Origin: Streptomyces narbonensis
Lineage (GTDB): Bacteria > Actinomycetota > Actinomycetes > Streptomycetales > Streptomycetaceae
Reading direction: 5' to 3'
Length of the DNA stretch: 64,000 bases
Assembly (NCBI RefSeq): GCF_014649015.1
Contig: NZ_BMSF01000018.1
Span: forward strand, 62,001 to 126,000
The translations under genes and the position numbers were made by a program. Of the stretch, positions 42,425 to 50,552 are shown in pieces (within the stretch, counting starts at the first letter, position 1; each line of letters opens with the position of its first letter). The notes under the pieces are model-generated. The model was not told where the DNA came from. It worked only from the letters and a program-made list of their open reading frames with translations, and did no database searches.

Positions 42425-43549
42425 TCAGGCGGAGGGCGTGAGCCGCACCCCGCACGAGTCCCGCACCCGCAGCCGCGGCAGCAGGCTCAGGTGCCGCCGC
42501 GGCGCCTCCTCGCCGGAGCCCGCGTCTCCCGCCGCGCCCGCGCCCTCTTCGGTGAGGCGCTCCACCAGCAGCTCCGCGGCGTACCGCCCCACCTGCCGCT
42601 TGGGCGGGGCGACCGCCGTCAGCGGGGTGTCGGCGAGGGCCGCGACCTCGTCGTCGTACGCGATCAGGGCCAGGTCCTGCGGCACCCGGACGCCCAGCTC
42701 GGCCAGGCGCTGCACGATCTCGATCGCGTCCACGTCGTTGTGGACGAGGGCCGCGCCCGCGAGACCCGAGCGGACCGCCTCGTGCAGCGCGCGCACGGCC
42801 CGCTCGAAGCCCTCCGGGTCGGCCTCGGCCGGTACGGACTCGATGACCGGCCGGGGCTCCTTCAGGCCCAGTGTCCCCAGCGCCTCGGCGTACCCGGCGC
42901 GCACCGCGAGCGCGGTCGGGGAGTCCCCGCGGGCCACGAGCAGCGGCGTCGCGTGGCCGAGTCCGAGCAGGTGGCGCAGGGCGAGCAGCACGCCGTGGCC
43001 GTGGTCGGAGACGACCCGGTCCAGGCCGTCGAGCGGACTGCCGGGCTCGGCCCTGCGCTCCAGGAGCACGGCCGGTACGGGGAGTTCGGCCAGCCAGTCC
43101 CCGTAGGCCGACCGGTCCTCGGGGCCGCGCCAGCCGGGTGCGACGAGGACGCCCTCCGCGCCCGCCGCGAGCAGGCCCTCCGTGCGGGCGCGGTCCTCCT
43201 CCGGCCGGTAGTCCGACACCCGCAGCACCAGCCGGGCGCCGGCCCGGGCCGCCGCCTCGTGCGCACCCCGGATGACCTCGGCGAAGTAGTACGTGGCGGA
43301 GGGGGCGAGCAGGCCGAGGACCAGGCCCTCGCCGGGCCGTGCCGCGCCCGGGGTGCCCTGTCCGCCGGGCCATGACACCTGGCCGTGCACCCGGTCGAGC
43401 AGGCCCTGCGCGGCCAGCGCCTCGACGTCCCGGCGGGCGGTGACGGGGGAGACCCCGAGCCGCTCGGCCAGTTCGGCGACCCGGGCGGTGCCGCGCTCGC
43501 GGACCAGGGCCAGCAGTCGGTCGTGTCGTTCGGCGGCACTCTCGCGCAC
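42425..43549 (-). CDS. DeoR-HTH/LacI-sensor hybrid transcriptional regulator
   Basis: The 374-aa protein starts with a DeoR-type winged helix (RVAELAERLGVSPVTARRDVEAL, about 20-45). The sugar-binding domain of the LacI/GalR family follows (about 75-345), with LGLLAPSATYYFAEVIRGAHEAA, AALVHNDVDAIEIVQRLAELGVRVPQDLALIAYDD and LTAVAPPKRQVGRYAAELLVERL. It should repress the adjacent sugar operon and DUF2264 gene until a sugar binds. The GTG at 43549 is the only sensible start before the HTH. The operator candidates lie on both sides of the gene. Confidence 0.9.
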   Translation of the reverse strand: MRESAAERHDRLLALVRERGTARVAELAERLGVSPVTARRDVEALAAQGLLDRVHGQVSWPGGQGTPGAARPGEGLVLGLLAPSATYYFAEVIRGAHEAAARAGARLVLRVSDYRPEEDRARTEGLLAAGAEGVLVAPGWRGPEDRSAYGDWLAELPVPAVLLERRAEPGSPLDGLDRVVSDHGHGVLLALRHLLGLGHATPLLVARGDSPTALAVRAGYAEALGTLGLKEPRPVIESVPAEADPEGFERAVRALHEAVRSGLAGAALVHNDVDAIEIVQRLAELGVRVPQDLALIAYDDEVAALADTPLTAVAPPKRQVGRYAAELLVERLTEEGAGAAGDAGSGEEAPRRHLSLLPRLRVRDSCGVRLTPSA

Positions 43550-43611
43550 GGTGCGGTTCCCCCTCGCGGTGGTGATGGTCCCGGGACCGGGTCTCTCGAC
43601 TCTAGTCCACG

Positions 43612-43641
43612 AATGATCGAACGACGGGAGTTTCGATCATT
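43612..43641. promoter_or_regulatory. Perfect 10-bp inverted repeat, likely operator
   Basis: AATGATCGAA (43612-43621) and TTCGATCATT (43632-43641) are exact reverse complements separated by 10 bases, in the space between the regulator and the divergent DUF2264 gene. Confidence 0.75.
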
Positions 43642-43654
43642 CGCTCTGATTCCC

Positions 43655-43683
43655 TTGACGTTCGATCGAAGCCTGTTCAGGAT
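43655..43683 (+). promoter_or_regulatory. Promoter of the DUF2264 gene with an internal operator
   Basis: TTGACG (43655-43660), 17 bases, CAGGAT (43678-43683). The spacer begins with the perfect palindrome TTCGATCGAA (43661-43670), the same core as the neighbouring operators. A repressor bound there would occlude the promoter. Confidence 0.75.
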
Positions 43684-43727
43684 TCCCGGCGACGCAGACG
43701 TCACCCAGGGAGTCCTCAGGGAGCATC

Positions 43728-45572
43728 ATGCCCACCCCGCCCGAGAACCGTGAGCTCAGCCCGTACACCGGCTGGACCCGTGCCCACTGGGAGACCACGG
43801 CCGACCGCCTCCTCCGGGCCGTCCGCCCGTACGCCTCCCCCCGCGGCGCCCTGATCGACCTCCCGGGACCCCGCCCCAGCTGGTCCGGCGCCCGCTCCGA
43901 CGGCCTGGAGGGCTGGGCCCGCACCTTCCTCCTCGCTGCCCTCCGCGTCGCGGGGAGCCAGGGCGAGGACCCCCACGGCCACCTCGCCCGGTACGCCGAA
44001 GGCCTCGCGGCCGGCACGGCGGAGCCCGGCACCGACGACCCCGACTCCTGGCCCCTCACCACCGACACCCGCCAGGCGGTCGTCGAGTCCGCGTCGGTCG
44101 CCCTCGGCCTCCGCCTCACCCGCCCCTGGCTCTGGGACCGCCTCGACGAGCGCACCCGCCACCGCGTCGTCGACTGGCTCCGCCCCGCCCTCCGGCCGTC
44201 CCCCGTCGACAACAACTGGTGGCTCTTCGGCCTCACCGTCGCCGGCTTCCTCCAGGACGCCGGCATCGAGACCGACCGGGCCGCCGCCACCGTCGACCGC
44301 TCCCTCGCCCGCATCGAGGACTGGTACCTCGGCGACGGCTGGTACAGCGACGGCGACAACCGCGCCTTCGACCACTACAACGCCTGGGCCCTGCACTTCT
44401 ACCCCGTCCTCCACGCCTACCTCGCCGGCGACCGGACCCTCCTCGACCGCTACGGCCCCCGCCTGCGCCGCCACCTCGACGACCACGTCCACCTCTTCGA
44501 CGCGAACGGCTCCCCCCTCCCGTACGGGCGCTCCCTGATCTACCGGTTCGCCGCGGCCGCCGCCCCCTGGCTCGGCACCCTCACCGGCCACACCCCACTC
44601 ACCCCCGGCGCCACCCGCCGCCTCGCCTCCGGGTCCCTGCGCCACTTCCTCGACCGCGGCGCCACCGACCCGAACGGGCTCCTCACCCTCGGCTGGCACG
44701 GCCCGTACCCGCCCCTCGTCCAGGAGTACTCGGGCCCCGGCTCCCCCTACTGGGCCTCCAAGGGCTTCCTCGGCCTCCTGCTCCCCGCGGACCATCCTGC
44801 CTGGACCGATCCGGAGGAAGCCCTTCCCGCCGAACGTACCGACACCGTCCGCCCCTTCGCCCCCGCCGGGCTGCTCGTCCAGACGACCGCCGCCGACGGG
44901 CTCGTACGCCTCCACAACCACGGCAGCAACCACGTCCACAGCGCACCCGGCGCCGAGGACGACCCCGGCTACGCCCGCCACGCCTACTCCACCCGCACCG
45001 GCCCCAGCATCGCCCCGGCCCCCGCCGACAACCACTTCGCCCTGCTCGCGGCGGACGGCCGGGCCACCACGCGCGGCCCCGCGGCCCCGGCGGGCGCGGG
45101 GGAGAACTGGGCGGCCTCCCTGCACACCCCCCGCCCCGGCGTCCGGGTCCTCTCGGCGACCCTCGCCCACGGCCGCGCCGAGGTCCGCGCCCACCTCGTG
45201 CTCGGCGCCCCGGAGGGGACCCCCGTACGGCAGACGGGCTGGGCCACGACTCCCGAAGGGCCGCGCGCCGAGCTCCACCCGGTCCACGGCTACCCGCAGG
45301 ACACGGCGGCCGGCGAACTCCCCACCGGGGAGACCCTCCAGGGCCCCGGGGCCCGCACCCTGGCCCTCCACGGCACGACGACCGGCCCGGCCACCCTCTT
45401 CGTCGCCCTCGCCTCACTGACCGCGGACCCGGCCCCGGCGCCCGTGGCCGCCCTCGCGAACGTCCGGGTCACCGGCCACACCCTCCACGTGACCTGGCAG
45501 CACGACAGCACGGCCACCGGGACCCCCGGCACCACCACCCGGCTGGACCTCGACGCCCTCGTCCCGGCGTGA
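43728..45572 (+). CDS. DUF2264 domain protein, putative glycan-processing enzyme
   Basis: The 614-aa protein is predicted to be cytosolic (no signal peptide). Its N-terminal ~380 residues match the DUF2264 pattern, an alpha/alpha-toroid rich in Trp/Asp/His, with NNWWLFGLTVAGFLQDAG, DGWYSDGDNRAFDHYNAWALHFYP, YGRSLIYRFAAAAA and SGPGSPYWASKGFLGLLLP. The C-terminal part is beta-rich. DUF2264 proteins occur in polysaccharide-utilisation loci and are thought to act on uronate or deoxysugar glycans. It is divergent from a sugar ABC operon and regulator, so it likely processes the imported oligosaccharide. Exact activity is unknown. Confidence 0.88.
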   Translation: MPTPPENRELSPYTGWTRAHWETTADRLLRAVRPYASPRGALIDLPGPRPSWSGARSDGLEGWARTFLLAALRVAGSQGEDPHGHLARYAEGLAAGTAEPGTDDPDSWPLTTDTRQAVVESASVALGLRLTRPWLWDRLDERTRHRVVDWLRPALRPSPVDNNWWLFGLTVAGFLQDAGIETDRAAATVDRSLARIEDWYLGDGWYSDGDNRAFDHYNAWALHFYPVLHAYLAGDRTLLDRYGPRLRRHLDDHVHLFDANGSPLPYGRSLIYRFAAAAAPWLGTLTGHTPLTPGATRRLASGSLRHFLDRGATDPNGLLTLGWHGPYPPLVQEYSGPGSPYWASKGFLGLLLPADHPAWTDPEEALPAERTDTVRPFAPAGLLVQTTAADGLVRLHNHGSNHVHSAPGAEDDPGYARHAYSTRTGPSIAPAPADNHFALLAADGRATTRGPAAPAGAGENWAASLHTPRPGVRVLSATLAHGRAEVRAHLVLGAPEGTPVRQTGWATTPEGPRAELHPVHGYPQDTAAGELPTGETLQGPGARTLALHGTTTGPATLFVALASLTADPAPAPVAALANVRVTGHTLHVTWQHDSTATGTPGTTTRLDLDALVPA

Positions 45573-45600
45573 ACCGACCCCGGACGCAGGCGGAACGGCC

Positions 45601-46374
45601 CTACTTGGGGCCGTACTTGCGTCCCGCCTTGGACGAGACCCCGCCGAGCAGACCGCGCGGCGCCAGCTTCACCACACCCATGAGGGCCTTGTAGCGGGGG
45701 TCGGGGATCGACAGCGTCTTCCCCCGCTCCAGGTCCCCGAGCGCCGCCGTCACCAGCTTGTCCGCGTCGAGCCACATCCAGCCCGGGATGTTCTCCGTCC
45801 CCATCCCGGCCCGCTCGTGGAACTCCGTCCGGACGAAGCCGGGGCAGAGCGCCATCAGCCGCACCCCGCTGCCCGCGAGGTCCCGCGCCGCGCCCTGGGT
45901 GAACTGCACGACCCAGGCCTTCGACGCCCCGTACGTCCCGCGGGGCACGAAGGCCGCCACCGAGGCGACGTTCACGACCGCGCCGCGGCCGCGCTCCTTC
46001 ATCGAGCCGGCCGCCGCCGAGGTCAGCCGCAGCACCGCCTCGCAGTGCACCGTCAGCATCTTCAACTCGTCGGCCATGGACACCTCGAGGAAGCGGCCCT
46101 TGTTGCCGAAGCCGGCGTTGTTCACGAGCATGTCGACCGGCTGCCTCGGGTCCGAGAGCCGCGCCTCGACGGCCGCGATGCCCTTCTCCTCGGCCAGGTC
46201 CGCCGAGAGGACCTCGGCCTCCACACCGTGCCGGTCGTGCAGTTCGGTGGCCTGCTCCCGGAGCCGCTTCACGTCCCTGGCCACCAGCACCACGTCGTGA
46301 CCGTCCGCCGCCAGCCTCCGTGCGAAGGCGGCGCCGATGCCCGCGGTGGCGCCCGTAATCAGTGCAGTCGTCAT
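45601..46374 (-). CDS. Short-chain dehydrogenase/reductase
   Basis: The 257-aa classical SDR has the NAD(P) motif TGATAGIGAAFARRLA, the structural NNAGFG, the active-site Ser in VVNVASVAAF and the YxxxK catalytic pair in YGASKAW. The Arg near the cofactor (VARDVKRLREQ) suggests NADPH preference. The substrate is unknown. It lies nine bases after the MOSC gene on the same strand, likely one transcript. Confidence 0.93.
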   Translation of the reverse strand: MTTALITGATAGIGAAFARRLAADGHDVVLVARDVKRLREQATELHDRHGVEAEVLSADLAEEKGIAAVEARLSDPRQPVDMLVNNAGFGNKGRFLEVSMADELKMLTVHCEAVLRLTSAAAGSMKERGRGAVVNVASVAAFVPRGTYGASKAWVVQFTQGAARDLAGSGVRLMALCPGFVRTEFHERAGMGTENIPGWMWLDADKLVTAALGDLERGKTLSIPDPRYKALMGVVKLAPRGLLGGVSSKAGRKYGPK

Positions 46375-46383
46375 ACCGGCACG

Positions 46384-47064
46384 TTAGTGCCCCGCCCGGC
46401 CGTACTTCTCCGCGTACTGGCGCGCGAGCGCGAGCAGCCCCGACTCCATCCACTCCGCGGCGACCAAGGTGCCCGGCAGCAGCGTGCGTTCGGTGGTCGC
46501 CGCGCGGTGCAGCAGCGCGACGGTGACCTCGTGGTCCGGCCGGTGCACGACCGTGATGGGGTCGCCCGCCCGCACCTCGCCCGGCACGATCACCCGCAGC
46601 AGCGCGCCGGGTCCGGCCGTCGACTGCGTGAACCGCTTCACCCAGCCCTTCTCCTCCAGGAAGCCCGCGAACGTCCGGCAGGGGATGCGCCCGCCGGTCA
46701 CCTCCAAGACGACGTCCTCGCCGATCCGCCAGCGCTCCCCGATCAGGGCCCCGTTCACGTCGAGGCCGAGCGTCGTGAGGTTCTCGCCGAAGGAGCCGTT
46801 GGTCAGCTCCCGCCCGAGCTCCCGCTCCCACAGGTCCAGGTCCTCCCGGGCGAAGGCGTACGCGGCCCGGTCGCGGCCGCCGTGGAACCGCAGGTCGCAG
46901 ACCTCGTCCCCGGCCACCCCGCTGCCCCCGACACCCGGCGGCCCCGGGGCCTCGATCCGTACGGGCCCGTCGACGGGCCGCTTGTCGATGGCCGTCCTCT
47001 TCGACGCGGACTCGGTGTACTCCGCAGGCCGGGCACGGCCCGCGTTCACGCTCAACAAGGTCAT
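46384..47064 (-). CDS. MOSC domain protein
   Basis: The 226-aa protein resembles YiiM-type MOSC proteins, with DLRFHGGRDRAAYAFAREDLD, NGSFGENLTTLGLDVNGALIGERW and the Cys motif TGGRIPCRTFAGF. MOSC proteins bind molybdenum cofactor and reduce N-hydroxylated compounds, with the conserved Cys as Mo ligand. The SDR gene follows it. The ATG overlaps a short tandem repeat (47063-47088), and the LysR gene starts divergently 108 bases away, so that regulator may control this pair. Confidence 0.9.
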   Translation of the reverse strand: MTLLSVNAGRARPAEYTESASKRTAIDKRPVDGPVRIEAPGPPGVGGSGVAGDEVCDLRFHGGRDRAAYAFAREDLDLWERELGRELTNGSFGENLTTLGLDVNGALIGERWRIGEDVVLEVTGGRIPCRTFAGFLEEKGWVKRFTQSTAGPGALLRVIVPGEVRAGDPITVVHRPDHEVTVALLHRAATTERTLLPGTLVAAEWMESGLLALARQYAEKYGRAGH

Positions 47065-47088
47065 GCAGGCACCTTATGCAGGCACCTG
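47063..47088. repeat. 13-bp tandem repeat at the MOSC start
   Basis: ATGCAGGCACCTT followed directly by ATGCAGGCACCTG, then the partial ATGCGG. It starts inside the MOSC start codon and fills part of the divergent promoter region. Confidence 0.8.
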
Positions 47089-47172
47089 ATGCGGGCGCTT
47101 CCGCGAATATCCACCTCAAAGGAAGCTCTATGCATTCGCCGCTTCGCCCAAGACTCGCTTATGCTTGTCCCC

Positions 47173-48066
47173 ATGATCGAGGCCCGCCACCTCCGCGTCC
47201 TGCGCGCCGTCGCCGCCACCGGTTCCTTCTCGGCCGCCGCGCGCGAACTCGGCTGCACCCAGCCCGCCGTCAGCCAGCAGATGAAGGCGCTCGAAAGCTC
47301 CGCCGGCACCCCGCTGCTGATCCGTACGGGCCGCGAGATGCGCCTCACCCAGGCCGGCGAGGTCCTGGTGCGCCACGCCTCCGGCATCCTCGCGGGCCTC
47401 ACGGCCGCCGAGGAGGAGGTCGCCGCCATCGCCGGACTCCGCGCGGGCCGCGTCCGCCTCGTCTCGTTCCCCAGCGGCAGCTCCACCCTCGTCCCCACCG
47501 CGCTCGCCGCCCTGCGCGCCGCGCACCCCGGCACCCGCGTCTCCCTCGTCGAGGCGGAGCCCCCGCGCTCCATCGAGATGCTCCGGGAGGGCGACTGCGA
47601 CGTGGCCCTCGCCTTCCGGTACGGGGCGGGGCAGGCCGAGTGGGACGACCTCGTCGTCCGCCCGCTGCTCGCGGACCGGCTCGTGGGCCTCGTACCCGAG
47701 GGGCACCGGCTCGCCGAGGCCGGTTCGGTCGGCATCGCGGAGCTCGCGGAGGAGTCCTGGATCGCCGGCTGCCCGCGCTGCCGCCGCCAGCTCGTGGACG
47801 TGTGCGAGGAGGCGGGCTTCACCCCGCGCATCGACTTCGCCACCGACGACTACCCGGCCGTGGTGGGCCTGGTCGGCGCCGGGCTCGGCGTCGCCGTCCT
47901 GCCCGAGCTCGCCATCGAGTCCGTGCGCCCCAAGGGGGCGCGGACCGTGGCCGTGGAGCCTGCCGTGGAGCGGGAGATCGTGGCCCTGACCCTGCCGGAC
48001 CTGGCCCAGGTGCCGGCCGTCGCGGCCACGCTCACCGAGCTGACCCGCGCCGCCACGCGCGCGTAG
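47173..48066 (+). CDS. LysR family transcriptional regulator
   Basis: The 297-aa protein begins MIEARHLRVLRAVAATGSF, with the winged HTH SAAARELGCTQPAVSQQMKALE. The effector domain (about 90-290) has VRLVSFPSGSSTLVP, CDVALAFRYG and VGLVGAGLGVAVLPE. A CPRC motif in the sensor half (IAGCPRCRRQLVDVC) could be redox-sensitive. The ATG at 47161 is an alternative start. It is divergent from the MOSC-SDR unit, its likely target. Confidence 0.9.
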   Translation: MIEARHLRVLRAVAATGSFSAAARELGCTQPAVSQQMKALESSAGTPLLIRTGREMRLTQAGEVLVRHASGILAGLTAAEEEVAAIAGLRAGRVRLVSFPSGSSTLVPTALAALRAAHPGTRVSLVEAEPPRSIEMLREGDCDVALAFRYGAGQAEWDDLVVRPLLADRLVGLVPEGHRLAEAGSVGIAELAEESWIAGCPRCRRQLVDVCEEAGFTPRIDFATDDYPAVVGLVGAGLGVAVLPELAIESVRPKGARTVAVEPAVEREIVALTLPDLAQVPAVAATLTELTRAATRA

Positions 48067-48127
48067 GCACTGCGCCACGCGCGCGTGGGCGCGGTCGTGT
48101 CAGTGGTACGCCTGTTCCGTCACAGGC

Positions 48128-48520
48128 TCAACGCTCGCTGAAGAAACGTTCCTTCATGTCTGGTGTCGTCGTGGACGTCATGGACGTCATGGGTGTCACG
48201 GTGGTGACGGGCGCGGGCGCCGGTGCCGCCGAGATCAGGCGGTTCCGGGCGCGTCCCATGAGCTCTTCGCGTTCGTCCTCGGTGAGGCCGCCCCATACGC
48301 CGTAGGGCTCCCGCACGGCGAGTGCGTGTGCCGCGCACTCCGCGCGTACCGGGCACCGCATGCAGACCTCTTTCGCCGAGTTCTCGCGCGCACTCCGTGC
48401 CGCGCCGCGCTCTCCCTCGGGGTGGAAGAACAGGGAGCTGTCCACCCCGCGGCAGGCCGCGAGGAGTTGCCAGTCCCACAGATCGGCGTTGGGTCCGGGA
48501 AGGCGGGAGAAATCTGCCAT
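48128..48520 (-). CDS. whiD: Sporulation regulator WhiD (WhiB-like iron-sulfur protein)
   Basis: The 130-aa WhiB family protein binds a [4Fe-4S] cluster through Cys23, Cys53, Cys56 and Cys62 (AACRG, CMRCPVRAEC) and carries the turn GVWGGLTEDER. The N-terminus MADFSRLPGPNADLWDWQL and its position beside bldM identify WhiD, which is needed for spore maturation and partners the principal sigma factor. The last ~25 residues form a Thr/Met/Ser low-complexity tail coded by short repeats, an unusual extension. ATG 48520. Confidence 0.94.
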   Translation of the reverse strand: MADFSRLPGPNADLWDWQLLAACRGVDSSLFFHPEGERGAARSARENSAKEVCMRCPVRAECAAHALAVREPYGVWGGLTEDEREELMGRARNRLISAAPAPAPVTTVTPMTSMTSTTTPDMKERFFSER

Positions 48521-48792
48521 TGCGCTAGTCCCCTTGAAACCGTGTCGAACGGATAGGTGGGCGGGTGGATGGCTGATCGTCAGGGGCTCTCCTGGGCCCC
48601 GCGGGTCGGGCTAGTACAACTACTGTCGAAGTAGATGTAAATATGACTCATTGCGAATCTAGCCACAGACACTGCGAAAAGGGAAGAAAACCCGCTAAAT
48701 GGGGCATAGCTTTCGATGATGGGCAGATAGGTCGCGTCGCTCTCCTCCGCTTACGGCTCCTCACGTAGAGTGCCGAAGGCTGCCGTCCGACC
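48521..48792. other. AT-richer regulatory region between whiD and bldM
   Basis: The 434-base gap between whiD and bldM has visibly lower GC at 48620-48720 than anything around it. It must hold the whiD promoters (minus strand). I could not assign a specific sigma site for whiD. The bldM promoter lies at its far end. Confidence 0.5.
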
Positions 48793-48820
48793 CGTAACTC
48801 TTTCGAGTGACCGTCGTTGA
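48793..48820 (+). promoter_or_regulatory. SigBldN-type promoter of bldM
   Basis: CGTAAC (48793-48798), 16 bases, CGTTGA (48815-48820) match exactly the -35 and -10 known for SigBldN-dependent promoters such as bldMp1. It leaves a leader of about 130 bases before bldM. Confidence 0.88.
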
Positions 48821-48954
48821 GTGTGCGGAGGCGGTTGAAGGAACAAGCGATCGGGCAGGTGTCCGAGAGCGTCAATCGCACAGGTGACGATTACGTACCA
48901 GCCCTGGAGGCTCAAGGTGACGCGCAACAGCTGCGAGAGCCACGGAGGTCAGTC

Positions 48955-49566
48955 ATGACATCCGTCCTCGTCTGCGATGACTCCCCGCTTGCCCGAGAGG
49001 CGCTCCGCCGCGCGGTCGCGACCGTGCCCGGCGTCGAGCGTGTGACCACCGCGGCCAACGGCGAGGAAGTCCTCCGCCGCTGGGGCGCGGACCGCTCGGA
49101 CCTGATTCTGATGGACGTACGCATGCCCGGTCTGGGTGGCGTGGAGACCGTCCGCAGGCTGCTCTCCGCGGACCCCGGCGCCCGGATCATCATGCTCACG
49201 GTCGCCGAGGACCTCGACGGCGTCGCCCTCGCGGTCGCCGCGGGTGCCCGTGGCTATCTGCACAAGGACGCCTCGCGCGCCGAACTGCGGGCCACCGTCA
49301 CCCAGGCGCTCGCCGACCCGACCTGGCGGCTCGCCCCGCGCCGGCTCCGTTCGGCGGAGATGGGCGCCGCGCCCACACTCACCGCGCGCGAGATCCAGGT
49401 CCTCGAAGGCATGAGCCACGGCCGGTCCAACGCGGAGATCGGGCGCGAGCTCTTCCTCTCCGAGGACACCGTCAAGACGCACGCCCGGCGCCTCTTCAAG
49501 AAGCTGGGCGCCTCGGACCGGGCGCACGCGGTCGCGCTGGGTTTCCGCTGGGGCCTGGTGCGCTGA
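48955..49566 (+). CDS. bldM: Developmental response regulator BldM
   Basis: The 203-aa NarL/FixJ-type protein has a receiver domain (VLVCDDSPLAREAL, LMDVRMPG with Asp54, GYLHKDAS) and a LuxR-type HTH (LTAREIQVLEGMSHGRSNAEI, LFLSEDTVKTHARRLFKKLGA). BldM acts as homodimer on early aerial-hyphae genes and as heterodimer with WhiI on late ones. It is regarded as an orphan that does not need phosphorylation. The ATG at 48955 has the ribosome site CGGAGGTC. Position next to whiD and the BldN promoter confirm identity. Confidence 0.96.
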   Translation: MTSVLVCDDSPLAREALRRAVATVPGVERVTTAANGEEVLRRWGADRSDLILMDVRMPGLGGVETVRRLLSADPGARIIMLTVAEDLDGVALAVAAGARGYLHKDASRAELRATVTQALADPTWRLAPRRLRSAEMGAAPTLTAREIQVLEGMSHGRSNAEIGRELFLSEDTVKTHARRLFKKLGASDRAHAVALGFRWGLVR

Positions 49567-49719
49567 GTCGCAGGTCACCGGCCGTATCCCCGTCCTCGTC
49601 CGCGCGTGTCGCGGGGTGGACGGGGTGGGCTTGTGTCACTTCCCCGCGGAATGCCGCATCCTTGAGATGTGGAGTTCCTCGGGGACGAGTCGGTCGAGCG
49701 GGAGGGGAGGGCGCGGGAG

Positions 49720-50412
49720 ATGAGTACCGGCGCACCTGCTCATAACGCTTCGGTGCACAACTACGGACGCGGTGCCGCGAACGCAGAAGCGTCGGGGCAC
49801 CATGGAGCGATGCGCGACGACGAGACCGTGGGTTCCCCCATGCCTGCCGGGCAGGGGGAGATCGGCGCGCTCGTACGCCGCGCGGTCGAGGGCGACGCCC
49901 AGGCCACGCACGACCTGCTGGCGCGGGTGCACCCCCTCGCCCTGCGGTACTGCCGGACCCGCCTGAACCGGCTGCCGGGGGACGCCCGCCACTTCGTGGA
50001 GGACCTGGCCCAGGAGGTCTGCGTCGCCGTCCTGATGGCCCTGCCGCGCTACAAGGACACGGGCAGGCCCTTCGAGGCCTTCGTCTTCGCCATCGCCGGA
50101 CACAAGGTCGCCGACCTGCAGCGGGCCGCCATGCGGCACCCGGGGTCCACGGCCGTGCCCTCCGACGAGATGCCGGAGCGGCCCGACGACTCCCTCGGTC
50201 CCGAGGAGCGCGCGCTGCTCAGCGACGACGCCGAGTGGGCCAAGAAGCTGCTCGCCAACCTCCCGGAGAACCAGCGCGAGCTGCTCGTCCTGCGGGTCGC
50301 CGTCGGGCTGACCGCCGAGGAGACCGGGCAGATGCTCGGCATGTCCCCGGGCGCCGTCCGGGTCGCACAGCACCGCGCGCTCAGCCGGCTCCGCGCGCTG
50401 GCCGAGCAGTAA
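49720..50412 (+). CDS. shbA: ECF sigma factor ShbA (SigD-type)
   Basis: The 230-aa sigma factor has region 2 HFVEDLAQEVCVAVLMALPRY and AFVFAIAGHKVADLQRAAMR, and region 4 LPENQRELLVLRVAVGLTAEET with MSPGAVRVAQHRALSRLR. The order bldM-sigma-guaB-guaB3 corresponds to mycobacterial sigD-guaB2-guaB3. The streptomycete member is ShbA, which drives transcription of hrdB. The ATG at 49720 was chosen for its GGAGGGG-type site; an internal ATG at 49810 would remove a disordered N-terminus. Confidence 0.85.
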   Translation: MSTGAPAHNASVHNYGRGAANAEASGHHGAMRDDETVGSPMPAGQGEIGALVRRAVEGDAQATHDLLARVHPLALRYCRTRLNRLPGDARHFVEDLAQEVCVAVLMALPRYKDTGRPFEAFVFAIAGHKVADLQRAAMRHPGSTAVPSDEMPERPDDSLGPEERALLSDDAEWAKKLLANLPENQRELLVLRVAVGLTAEETGQMLGMSPGAVRVAQHRALSRLRALAEQ

Positions 50413-50552
50413 GCCTCGTCGGGGCCTGTTGGCCCTTTCGTACACGTGCGAACGTCCAAAGCTTGCGGCTGATCTTGATCGTGGAATGAGACACGGCTCC
50501 AGCCCGTTAGCATGGACATCCGCACCGATCAAGGCCATTTGGGGAAGGTGTC

